Source: Candidatus Delongbacteria bacterium (GTDB lineage Bacteria; JAGOEH01). From it: a stretch of DNA of 5,463 nucleotides. Of the stretch, positions 1 to 5,463 are shown piece after piece (position 1 is the first letter of the stretch; the number at the start of each line of letters is the position of its first letter). The stretch covers positions 1 to 5,463 of the forward strand of contig JAGOEH010000209.1 in the NCBI GenBank assembly GCA_017997825.1, in the 5' to 3' direction. Below the pieces are notes generated by a model. It saw only the letters and a program-made list of their open reading frames with translations. It did no database searches and was not told the DNA's origin. A program made the translations under genes and the position numbers.

Positions 1-723
1 TACGAAAAGAACATCGGCGATCTGGAGCAGGATAAACCCAAAGCCCGTCCCCGGGTGATCATCAATACCGCCTTTCATACTCCGGAAAAATTTGGGCCTC
101 AGATTTTCGGCCAGCACATCTTTGACCGAATGGATCTGACCCTGACCGGAAACTGGCGCGCCGGATCCTGGGCGACTTGGTCCGGTGGATCGAGTGTGGC
201 GGGTGTTGTCAATAACGTCCAGTGGCGCGATTATACCAATGTTGACCTGAAATTCACCAAGATTTTTAAGGTGAACAGCGTCAACCTGGTTTTCTTTGTC
301 GACATCACCAATCTTCTCAATCACAAATATTTCAGCCCCGGCGGATACGGATTCGTGGACGGGAACGACTATCTGGCCTATATGAATTCGCTCCATCTGC
401 CTTCCAGCAGCGATTATCCCAATATTCCGGGCGATGATCGTCTGGGCGATTACCGGAAATCCAGTGTGGATTATGTCCCGATGAAGTCGATTCAGACTAC
501 CGCCAACTTCGTCCCCACCAACACCTCGGTGATCTACTACGAGAAAGAGACCGGGAAATGGTTGAAATATGAGGATAGCGGCTGGGTGGAACAGGATGGT
601 GGTTATATCAAAAACCTGCTGGATGACAAAGCCTATATCGACAATCCCAACAATATGACCCTGACCTTTCTCAATCCCCGGGATGTGTTCTTCGGCTGCC
701 GTGTAACCTTTGATCTTAAATAA
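1..723 (+). CDS. TonB-dependent outer-membrane receptor, C-terminal part (5' end outside window)
   Basis: The reading frame is open from the first base and ends at TAA 721-723, giving 240 visible residues. A GTG at 55 lies inside the frame and is not a credible start, so the gene begins upstream. The visible part looks like the last strands of a TonB-dependent receptor barrel: alternating strands (VDLKFTKIFKV, then VNLVFFVDITNLLNHKYF at about residues 94-111, with the familiar D-x-T-N-L-x-N turn) and a final strand near FLNPRDVFFGCRVTFDLK. Such receptors import bound ligands across the outer membrane using TonB energy. Between those strands lie about 110 residues rich in Tyr, Asp and Gly, including a GDDRLGDYRK stretch, which would form a long loop or small folded insert. 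The protein ends in FDLK rather than with a terminal aromatic residue. The plug, TonB box and any carboxypeptidase-like N-domain are not in view, so a SusC subtype cannot be assigned. Confidence 0.85.
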   Translation, partial: YEKNIGDLEQDKPKARPRVIINTAFHTPEKFGPQIFGQHIFDRMDLTLTGNWRAGSWATWSGGSSVAGVVNNVQWRDYTNVDLKFTKIFKVNSVNLVFFVDITNLLNHKYFSPGGYGFVDGNDYLAYMNSLHLPSSSDYPNIPGDDRLGDYRKSSVDYVPMKSIQTTANFVPTNTSVIYYEKETGKWLKYEDSGWVEQDGGYIKNLLDDKAYIDNPNNMTLTFLNPRDVFFGCRVTFDLK

Positions 724-731
724 GGGAGATT

Positions 732-744
732 AACCGATTCGGTT
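732..744. repeat. Short inverted repeat in the longest intergenic gap
   Basis: AACCGA (732-737) and TCGGTT (739-744) are perfect reverse complements around a single T. As RNA this could form only a 5-bp stem with a 3-nt loop, and no T-run follows, so it is not a convincing terminator. It sits nine bases after the receptor stop codon. It could be a weak hairpin affecting expression of the downstream genes, a small operator, or chance. Confidence 0.3.
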
Positions 745-773
745 CCGGGATGATTTCGGAAGCGAACGAAGAT

Positions 774-779
774 AAAGGA
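774..779 (+). promoter_or_regulatory. Ribosome binding site that decides the start of the CTD protein gene
   Basis: AAAGGA lies 6 nt before the ATG at 786. The frame also has an ATG at 750, but no Shine-Dalgarno-like sequence precedes it and it would put 12 charged residues ahead of the signal peptide. The 786 start is therefore preferred. Confidence 0.7.
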
Positions 780-785
780 CTGACA

Positions 786-2828
786 ATGAAAAAATACAGA
801 CTGATGATTGGACTTCTGATTCTGGTTCAGATGGTGATTGTGAACCTGAGTCAGGCTTCGGAAGTGAAGGAGTTGAGAATCGGCAACCTGCAAAACTGGT
901 TCATGGCCAGCGGCAGTGAACCGGAGGAAGCCTTTGTGGCGGTGCAGCAGACCGGTTTTGAATGGCCGGCCTTCTATGATGACCAGGACTGCCAGGCGGC
1001 CAAGGGATTATGGATCTGTGCCACCAATTTTGATGATCCGGTGGTCAACCGGACATTTCCTTATAAGGTCGTCCATTGCGGTCCACGCGTATGGTTCGAT
1101 GAAAACGAGTTTATGCCGATCGAGTTCAAAATGCACGGCCGATTCGAAAAGCCGATCATTTTGGTGGATGATAATCCGGCCAGTGCCCTGACCTTTTCCG
1201 ATAAAGTGGATGTTCCGGATCCCAATCTGCCTTGCGACCGGATGCTCTACAATGTAGTCAACACTTCGATCGGTGTTACCATGACCCGAAAGATCTACGC
1301 TTTCGGCGAGAACAGTATCGATGATTTCTACATCAATGAGTATATCTTTAAAAATACCGGGATTTATGACTCCAAGGGCAGTATCAAGGAGCAGACCCTG
1401 ACCGGTGTCTATTTTTACTGGCAGTATCGTTGGGCGGTGGCTTCCGAAGGCTGTAACGTCTCCAAATGGGGAATGCAGAATTCCACCCGCTGGGGTTTGA
1501 ACAATATGATCGATGTGGTGCGGGTTAAGGATGAGGCCAAGGACAGCATGCGTTGTCAGATTTCCTGGCACGGCAAGCATTCCGGGCATGCCTGGGACAA
1601 TCTGGGCTCGCCCCATTTTAAGGGAACCTATCCGGACGGCCGGCTGGGCGCCGCTCAGTTTATCGGAGTCACTACCATTCATGCCGATAAATCGGCCAGT
1701 GATAAGAGTGATGATAAACTACAGCCGACCAGCACCTATTGGACCGGCTCGGATGACAATGTTAACCGTAGCAATGATCAGTATAATGAGAACAAGATGA
1801 CTGCCGAGTACGAACAGGTTATCAAAGGGCATTGTGATCCGACACAGGCGGAAGTAGTCGGTGACGGCTATGCCGACCAGTATTCCGGAGCCGGCTCGGG
1901 CGGTATCTCGCAGGCTCAGGGATTCGGTCCTTATACCCTGGCTCCCGGCGACAGTATCCGGATCGTCTTTGCAGAAGCCGCCGGCGGTCTGAGTCGTGAG
2001 ATGTGTGAACTGGTGGGAGGAAAGTGGTTCAGGGAAGAAGGCCCCTATACTCTGCCGGACGGCGGAACCGCCTCCAATAAGGATGCCTATAAAAATGCCT
2101 GGGTCTATACCGGCCGCGATTCGCTGATGAAAACCTTCCGGCGGGCCATGCAGGTCTGGAAATCCGAGCTGAACGTACCTCAGGCGCCTCCTGCTCCCAC
2201 GAGCTTTGAAATCATCTCCGGCGGTAACCGCATCAATCTGATATGGTCAGATAATGCCGAAACCCATCCCGGTTTTAACGGTTATGAAGTTTATCGCGCT
2301 ATCGGAAAATATGATACTACCTATCAGTTACTCTTCAAATGCGGTAAATCGGATGTGGTCCATGAGTTTAATGATATGACCGCTGAACGAGGTAAGAGTT
2401 ACTTTTATTATATCCAGTCTGTGGATGACGGCAGTACCAATATTTTCGAGCCCGGAACCCCGCTCAAGAGCAGCCTGTTTTTGACGCGGACCATCGAAGC
2501 GGCCTATCTGCGCCGACCGGCGGCCGAAGACTGGAAAACCAGTCTGCGTGTCGTTCCCAATCCCTTCAATATCCGGAACGAAACCCTGCAGTACCCCAAG
2601 GAAACCAATAAGCTGATGTTCCTGAATCTGCCGGAAGAATGTACTATCAAAATATTCACCGAACGCGGCGATCTGATCGAAACCCTCCACCATACCACCG
2701 GATCAGGCGATAAGGAATGGTGGAACATCACTTCATCCCGACAGATCGTGGTCAGCGGAATCTATATCGCTCACTTCGAAACTCCCTCCGGTGAATCTAC
2801 GTTCCGGAAGTTTATTATTATCCGATAA
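786..2828 (+). CDS. Exported protein with fibronectin-III-like domain and T9SS type A-like C-terminal sorting domain
   Basis: This 680-aa protein starts at ATG 786. Residues 1-24 are a signal peptide: Lys2-Lys3, a hydrophobic core, and likely cleavage after SQA24. Residues 25-460 match no domain I can name; they are rich in Trp, Tyr and Asp, with eight Cys (69, 78, 98, 150, 223, 257, 350, 407), a WHGKHSGHAW stretch at 261-270, and a GPYTLAPGDSIRIVFAEAAG stretch at 381-400. Residues about 465-552 look like a fibronectin type III fold (PAPTSFEI, INLIWSDN, GYEVYRA, YFYYIQSVDD). Residues about 589-680 look like the T9SS type A C-terminal domain: VVPNPFN at the start, then TIKIFTERGDLIETL, SGIYIAHFET and FRKFIIIR at the end. 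In T9SS bacteria such domains direct export through the outer membrane and are then usually removed. A PorV/PorQ-like gene two places downstream fits that route. A role as a secreted or surface partner of the receptor is inferred; no enzyme motif was recognised. Confidence 0.85.
   Translation: MKKYRLMIGLLILVQMVIVNLSQASEVKELRIGNLQNWFMASGSEPEEAFVAVQQTGFEWPAFYDDQDCQAAKGLWICATNFDDPVVNRTFPYKVVHCGPRVWFDENEFMPIEFKMHGRFEKPIILVDDNPASALTFSDKVDVPDPNLPCDRMLYNVVNTSIGVTMTRKIYAFGENSIDDFYINEYIFKNTGIYDSKGSIKEQTLTGVYFYWQYRWAVASEGCNVSKWGMQNSTRWGLNNMIDVVRVKDEAKDSMRCQISWHGKHSGHAWDNLGSPHFKGTYPDGRLGAAQFIGVTTIHADKSASDKSDDKLQPTSTYWTGSDDNVNRSNDQYNENKMTAEYEQVIKGHCDPTQAEVVGDGYADQYSGAGSGGISQAQGFGPYTLAPGDSIRIVFAEAAGGLSREMCELVGGKWFREEGPYTLPDGGTASNKDAYKNAWVYTGRDSLMKTFRRAMQVWKSELNVPQAPPAPTSFEIISGGNRINLIWSDNAETHPGFNGYEVYRAIGKYDTTYQLLFKCGKSDVVHEFNDMTAERGKSYFYYIQSVDDGSTNIFEPGTPLKSSLFLTRTIEAAYLRRPAAEDWKTSLRVVPNPFNIRNETLQYPKETNKLMFLNLPEECTIKIFTERGDLIETLHHTTGSGDKEWWNITSSRQIVVSGIYIAHFETPSGESTFRKFIIIR
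2550..2825 (+). other. T9SS type A-like C-terminal sorting domain (within the CTD protein)
   Basis: Residues 589-680 show the usual pattern of this domain: a V-x-PNPF entry strand, hydrophobic strands (LMFLNLP, CTIKIFTERGDLIETL), a Trp-containing turn (KEWWNITS), an SGIYIAHF strand, and a basic C-terminal end (FRKFIIIR). FlgD-like Ig domains share this outline, so the alternative is a structural Ig-like domain with no sorting function. The position at the extreme C-terminus favours sorting. Confidence 0.7.
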
Positions 2829-2849
2829 CCCCGGATCAATTACTAAGAT

Positions 2850-2854
2850 AGGAG
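2850..2854 (+). promoter_or_regulatory. Ribosome binding site of the small envelope protein gene
   Basis: AGGAG lies 9 nt before ATG 2864, inside the 35-nt gap after the CTD protein gene. It supports this start and translation from the same transcript. Confidence 0.7.
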
Positions 2855-2863
2855 CTTTATACA

Positions 2864-3529
2864 ATGAAACTTAATCAATACAAACGCTTCACGAGCATCC
2901 TCCTGATGCTGCTGCTGATCGGGGTTTGGGGGTATTGCTCCAAATATGAAGATGAAACCTATGAAATGAGTGCGCTGGATAAAAAGGCCGATCAGATCCT
3001 GAACGATACCCTGATGGTTTATGATACGGTCTCGATGGTATCCCTTGCGGTATTGGATGATTCGACCAATAAGCTGTATTGGCAGGATTCAACCGCGAAT
3101 GACAAGATATTTATCAATTTGGTCGACGATTCAAACGATGTGACTGTACCAGTGACAGTCACAGCTTTGATGGATACCCTGATGCAGCGTTCCGGACTGG
3201 AAAAAGCCCCCTTTAAATGCATTTATGCCCAGAATGATACGGCGTTGGCTGTTTCGGGATATAAAACCAAGGATCATGGCTATCTGGTTCTGACCGTCGA
3301 TCAGGATAACTTTAAACCGGTATTTTTCAGTGACAGTACCTTTGATTTTGAGGTTTATTCCTCCAGTGGAGATAACGTCAAGGCGGATAATGTGACTGTA
3401 CCGATGGAAGTAGTTGCTTTCAGTCCCAAAATGAAGAGCCGATTCGAATACACCTTGGCCAAAGGCAACTATCTGTTGAAGTTCATTACCGAGAAGAAGA
3501 AGTTTAAGTTCTATTCCGTCAGCCGGTAA
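2864..3529 (+). CDS. Hypothetical envelope protein, probable lipoprotein, with possible internal repeat
   Basis: This 221-aa protein is of no family I recognise. Its N-terminus has basic residues (Lys2, Lys7, Arg8), a strongly hydrophobic core (ILLMLLLIGVWG) and Cys25 followed by SKYEDE, which is a lipoprotein-like layout. The lipobox itself is poor: W-G-Y-C, with Trp at -3 and Tyr at -1, where signal peptidase II normally wants a small residue at -1. Lipidation is therefore likely but not certain; the alternative is an N-terminal membrane anchor or an ordinary signal peptide. The rest is Asp-rich and predicted to be mainly beta. Two segments, about 85-148 and 165-221, share a V-T-V-P motif (93-96 and 177-180) and a similar strand pattern. 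It lies between the CTD protein and the PorV-like barrel in one operon, so it is probably a periplasmic or surface-facing partner of the same outer-membrane apparatus. Confidence 0.75.
   Translation: MKLNQYKRFTSILLMLLLIGVWGYCSKYEDETYEMSALDKKADQILNDTLMVYDTVSMVSLAVLDDSTNKLYWQDSTANDKIFINLVDDSNDVTVPVTVTALMDTLMQRSGLEKAPFKCIYAQNDTALAVSGYKTKDHGYLVLTVDQDNFKPVFFSDSTFDFEVYSSSGDNVKADNVTVPMEVVAFSPKMKSRFEYTLAKGNYLLKFITEKKKFKFYSVSR
3139..3163. repeat. 9-bp perfect inverted repeat inside the small envelope protein gene
   Basis: TGTGACTGT (3139-3147) and ACAGTCACA (3155-3163) are perfect reverse complements separated by 7 nt. The region encodes V-T-V-P-V-T-V-T, and alternating Val/Thr codons readily give such symmetry. 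It may form an mRNA hairpin, but no T-run follows and it is well inside the gene, so a terminator is unlikely. Confidence 0.5.
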
Positions 3530-3554
3530 CGTATAATCAATGTTTTCTGATAGT

Positions 3555-3559
3555 GGAGG
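3555..3559 (+). promoter_or_regulatory. Ribosome binding site of the PorV-like gene
   Basis: GGAGG lies 6 nt before ATG 3566. It is a strong Shine-Dalgarno sequence that fixes the start directly ahead of a clear signal peptide. Confidence 0.75.
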
Positions 3560-3565
3560 AAACCC

Positions 3566-4561
3566 ATGATAAAAAGAATCGTCGTTTTAGCGGTCATCGT
3601 GACGATGGTCGCGTCCATCCCGGAATTGATGGCCGCTCAGAAAAAGCTGGCCCAGACCGGGTTCCAATTCTTATCGGTGGTCTCGGATGCCTGCGGTGGC
3701 GCCATGGCCGACGCCATGACCGCCTATCCGACCAAATCGAATTCTCTCTTTTTCAATCCGGCCAATATGGCCAATCTGCCGAATACCTTCGATGTCACAT
3801 TCAGTCAGAACGAGTGGATTGCCGATATCAAGCACCAAACCTTCAGCGGCGCCTACCGGCCCTGGATGGGAAAATATGGCGTTTTTGGTTTCAGTTTTCA
3901 GAATGTCGATTATGGTGATATCCAGGGAACCATGGTCTGGGGAAACACCGACGGATTTATCGATACCGAAGTTCTGAATCCCTCCTCCTTTGCGCTGGGA
4001 TTTGGATACGCTCTGGCTCTTTCCGATAAATTTGCCGTCGGAGGCCAGGTCAAGTATGTCAAGCAGTATTACGGCAAAAGTGTGACTCTGGACCGGGAGT
4101 ATAACCGGGATGTCAAAAAGTATGTCGAATCGATTATGGCATTCGATTTTGGGACTATTTTTAAAACCGGGTTCAAGAGTCTGACCTTTGGGATGAGCAT
4201 TCGGGATTTTTCAGGCGAGGCCAAACTGGAAGAGGATGCCTTTCAGTTGCCGTTGATGTTCAAGATGGGGCTTTCGATAAATACCTTTGATTTCGTCATG
4301 CCCGATCAGCAGGAGCAGGTCTTGTTTGCCTCGATCGATGCAGTCCATCCAAGGGATTATCCGGAATATGTCAATTTCGGCCTGGAATACGGTCTGAAAA
4401 AGATGCTGTTTCTGCGCGGCGGATACATGCTCAACCATGAGGAATACAATCTGACCTACGGTATCGGGATTCAGTATATGGGAATCAGTTTCGATTATTC
4501 CAATACCCCCTTTGACGAATTCGACAACATCCAGCGTCTGACCATGCGGTTTTCACTGTAA
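3566..4561 (+). CDS. PorV/PorQ family (UPF0164-like) outer-membrane beta-barrel protein
   Basis: This 331-aa protein has a signal peptide at residues 1-24 (Lys3-Arg4, hydrophobic core, cleavage after A23 or A24). The mature N-terminus has the pattern of the PorV/PorQ family: T-G-x-Q-F-L (31-36), a Gly/Ala-rich stretch CGGAMADAM (43-51), then LFFNPANMANLP (61-72), equivalent to the family's W/F-N-P-A-G-L motif. Amphipathic beta-strands fill the rest (GVFGFSFQNVDYG, FALGFGYALALSDKFAVGGQVKYVKQYYG, GLEYGLKKMLFLRGGYML, YGIGIQYMGISFDY), and it ends in the strand LTMRFSL, as expected of a barrel. Length is in the usual range. In Bacteroidota, PorV is the outer-membrane T9SS component that carries C-terminal-domain cargo to the attachment complex, and PorQ is a related barrel. 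A T9SS-like cargo gene in the same operon makes a cargo-specific PorV-like role attractive, but the family is broad and FadL-like transport is possible. The usual Gly after NPA is replaced by Asn67. Confidence 0.82.
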   Translation: MIKRIVVLAVIVTMVASIPELMAAQKKLAQTGFQFLSVVSDACGGAMADAMTAYPTKSNSLFFNPANMANLPNTFDVTFSQNEWIADIKHQTFSGAYRPWMGKYGVFGFSFQNVDYGDIQGTMVWGNTDGFIDTEVLNPSSFALGFGYALALSDKFAVGGQVKYVKQYYGKSVTLDREYNRDVKKYVESIMAFDFGTIFKTGFKSLTFGMSIRDFSGEAKLEEDAFQLPLMFKMGLSINTFDFVMPDQQEQVLFASIDAVHPRDYPEYVNFGLEYGLKKMLFLRGGYMLNHEEYNLTYGIGIQYMGISFDYSNTPFDEFDNIQRLTMRFSL

Positions 4562-4579
4562 GGCATAAATTTGAAAATA

Positions 4580-4585
4580 AAGGAG
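4580..4585 (+). promoter_or_regulatory. Ribosome binding site of the IPT/TIG lipoprotein gene
   Basis: AAGGAG lies 8 nt before ATG 4594 in an AT-rich 32-nt gap. It supports the start of a gene that runs off the window. Confidence 0.75.
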
Positions 4586-4593
4586 TTAGGATT

Positions 4594-5463
4594 ATGAAAA
4601 GTATATACCGCGGTTGGAAACCGCTAATGGCCGGCTTATCGGCCCTGATCATGATCGGCATGGCGGCCGGCTGCAGTGATGAGTATCCCGATGGGGTTTA
4701 TGATCCCAATGATCAAGGCGGTTCCGTTCCGGTAATCAGTTCGGTTACCCCCGCAACGGCACTGGCCGGTGTCGATCCGGTAACGATTACCGTAACCAAC
4801 CTGAATCCGGTGGATAGTCTGAACAAGTTTTATTTCAACAATCAGAAGGGAACGGTATTATCAATCACCGATAATGGTTCGGCTAAGGATGTCAGCATTT
4901 ATCCACCCTTGATCCAGAGCGATTCCGTGATTGTGAAAGTGATGGTTCCCGGAGCGTTCAATTTCGGCCAGTACGCCGGTACCATCAAAGTATCGTTGGC
5001 GGCCATCGAATACGGCGGATTCGGCGATAAGGACGATCCGGTGGCAGTGGGCTGCGACAAGGATGAAAATGTCTATGTGACGATGGCGGATAAGACGGTA
5101 CGATTGATTACCCCCGATAAACCGGCCGAAAACACGATTATGAGTAATAACACTGCTCCGGCCAATACCTCGCTGATGAAAATCGGTAATCAGAATATGT
5201 ATTTTGTGGTGACCAAAACCCTCTACAGCATGCCGTTGAGCGGAGGAACCGCCGTCAAGGTCAACAGCAAACTGGTAACCCAGAAGATCAATGATTTCGA
5301 TTTCGCTCCGGACGGAAGCATCTATTATGCGATGAAGGACGGAATCGGCCGCATGCTGCAGGATGGGAACTGGACCAATGTCGGCGAATACCCCAAGACC
5401 ACGCTTTATAGTATTCGTGTATTTAATGGCGCTGTTTATGCGGCTTCCAAAGATTCGGTCTGG
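4594..5463 (+). CDS. IPT/TIG-domain lipoprotein with probable beta-propeller (3' end outside window)
   Basis: The frame is open from ATG 4594 to the last base, giving 290 codons with no stop. Residues 1-26 are a lipoprotein signal peptide with basic residues (Lys2, Arg6, Lys9), a hydrophobic core and the canonical lipobox A-A-G-C27, followed by an Asp/Gly/Pro-rich linker. Residues about 46-135 look like an IPT/TIG immunoglobulin-like domain: PVISSVTPATALAGVDPVTI at the start, then KFYFNNQKGTVLSI, SDSVIVKVMVPGAF and GTIKVSL. From about 148, repeated short units suggest blades of an NHL-type beta-propeller: VAVGCDKDENVYVTMADKTV, MYFVVTKTLYSMPLSGG, INDFDFAPDGSIYYAMKDGI and LYSIRVFNGAVYAASKDSVW. 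IPT/TIG lipoproteins encoded beside TonB-dependent receptors in Bacteroidota often act as surface glycan-binding proteins, so a ligand-capture role is a reasonable inference. No catalytic residues are evident. The total length is unknown; a full propeller would need a few hundred residues more than are visible. Confidence 0.8.
   Translation, partial: MKSIYRGWKPLMAGLSALIMIGMAAGCSDEYPDGVYDPNDQGGSVPVISSVTPATALAGVDPVTITVTNLNPVDSLNKFYFNNQKGTVLSITDNGSAKDVSIYPPLIQSDSVIVKVMVPGAFNFGQYAGTIKVSLAAIEYGGFGDKDDPVAVGCDKDENVYVTMADKTVRLITPDKPAENTIMSNNTAPANTSLMKIGNQNMYFVVTKTLYSMPLSGGTAVKVNSKLVTQKINDFDFAPDGSIYYAMKDGIGRMLQDGNWTNVGEYPKTTLYSIRVFNGAVYAASKDSVW

Noticed and set aside
743-761. TTCCG ... CGGAA pairing in the gap before the CTD protein gene
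   Set aside because: Only 5 bp with a 9-nt loop and no T-run; too weak to call a terminator or attenuator.
750-785. Alternative upstream start (ATG 750) for the CTD protein gene
   Set aside because: It has no ribosome binding site and would add 12 polar residues before a clear signal peptide; ATG 786 has AAAGGA at 6 nt.
1008-1682. Long minus-strand reading frame (224 aa) opposite the CTD protein gene
   Set aside because: It lies wholly inside a well-supported gene on the other strand, has no export signal or recognisable domain, and is explained by codon bias of the real gene.
3532-3537. TATAAT, a perfect -10 box, in the gap before the PorV-like gene
   Set aside because: No reasonable -35 element lies 16-18 nt upstream and there is no extended -10 TGn, so an internal promoter is not supported; such hexamers arise by chance in AT-rich gaps, and many FCB lineages use a different promoter consensus.
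3759-3775. Short repeat of GGCCAAT in the PorV-like gene
   Set aside because: It comes from the protein motif NPANMAN and has no wider periodicity.
3553-3918. Plus-strand 121-aa frame overlapping the start of the PorV-like gene
   Set aside because: It is an out-of-frame shadow; the 3566 frame has the ribosome site, signal peptide and family motifs, and this one is Arg/Gly-rich with no domain.

Overview
The window holds five genes, all on the + strand and closely spaced (gaps of 62, 35, 36 and 32 nt), so it reads as one operon cut at both ends. No tRNA, rRNA, mobile element or CRISPR array was seen, and no stretch over 300 nt lacks a gene. Base composition is close to half GC, with no obvious break along the window.

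Layout: (1) 1-723 is the C-terminal end of a TonB-dependent outer-membrane receptor whose start lies upstream. (2) 786-2828 is a 680-aa exported protein with a large N-terminal region I cannot name, one fibronectin-III-like domain, and a C-terminal domain of the type IX secretion (T9SS) type A sorting class. (3) 2864-3529 is a small hypothetical envelope protein, probably a lipoprotein with a poor lipobox, which seems to carry two related beta segments. (4) 3566-4561 is an outer-membrane beta-barrel of the PorV/PorQ (UPF0164-like) class. (5) 4594 to the window end is a lipoprotein with a canonical lipobox, an IPT/TIG domain and the beginning of a probable beta-propeller; it is open at the edge.

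Organism: a diderm bacterium of the Fibrobacterota-Chlorobiota-Bacteroidota (FCB) superphylum or a related candidate phylum. This follows from the TonB-dependent receptor, the PorV/PorQ-like barrel and the T9SS-like C-terminal domain occurring together. Strong Shine-Dalgarno sequences before all four visible starts argue against typical Bacteroidota, where these motifs are usually weak. They fit better with lineages such as KSB1, Calditrichota, Marinimicrobia or Zixibacteria. This placement is inference.

Working model (inference): the genes form an outer-membrane module for capture and uptake, functionally comparable to a SusC/SusD locus but with no SusD-like protein in view. The receptor would import a ligand, the IPT/TIG-propeller lipoprotein and the small lipoprotein would act as accessory or surface-binding partners, and the CTD protein would be a secreted or surface-attached component. 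The PorV-like protein would help export or anchor it, or act as a separate porin. The substrate cannot be read from the sequence.
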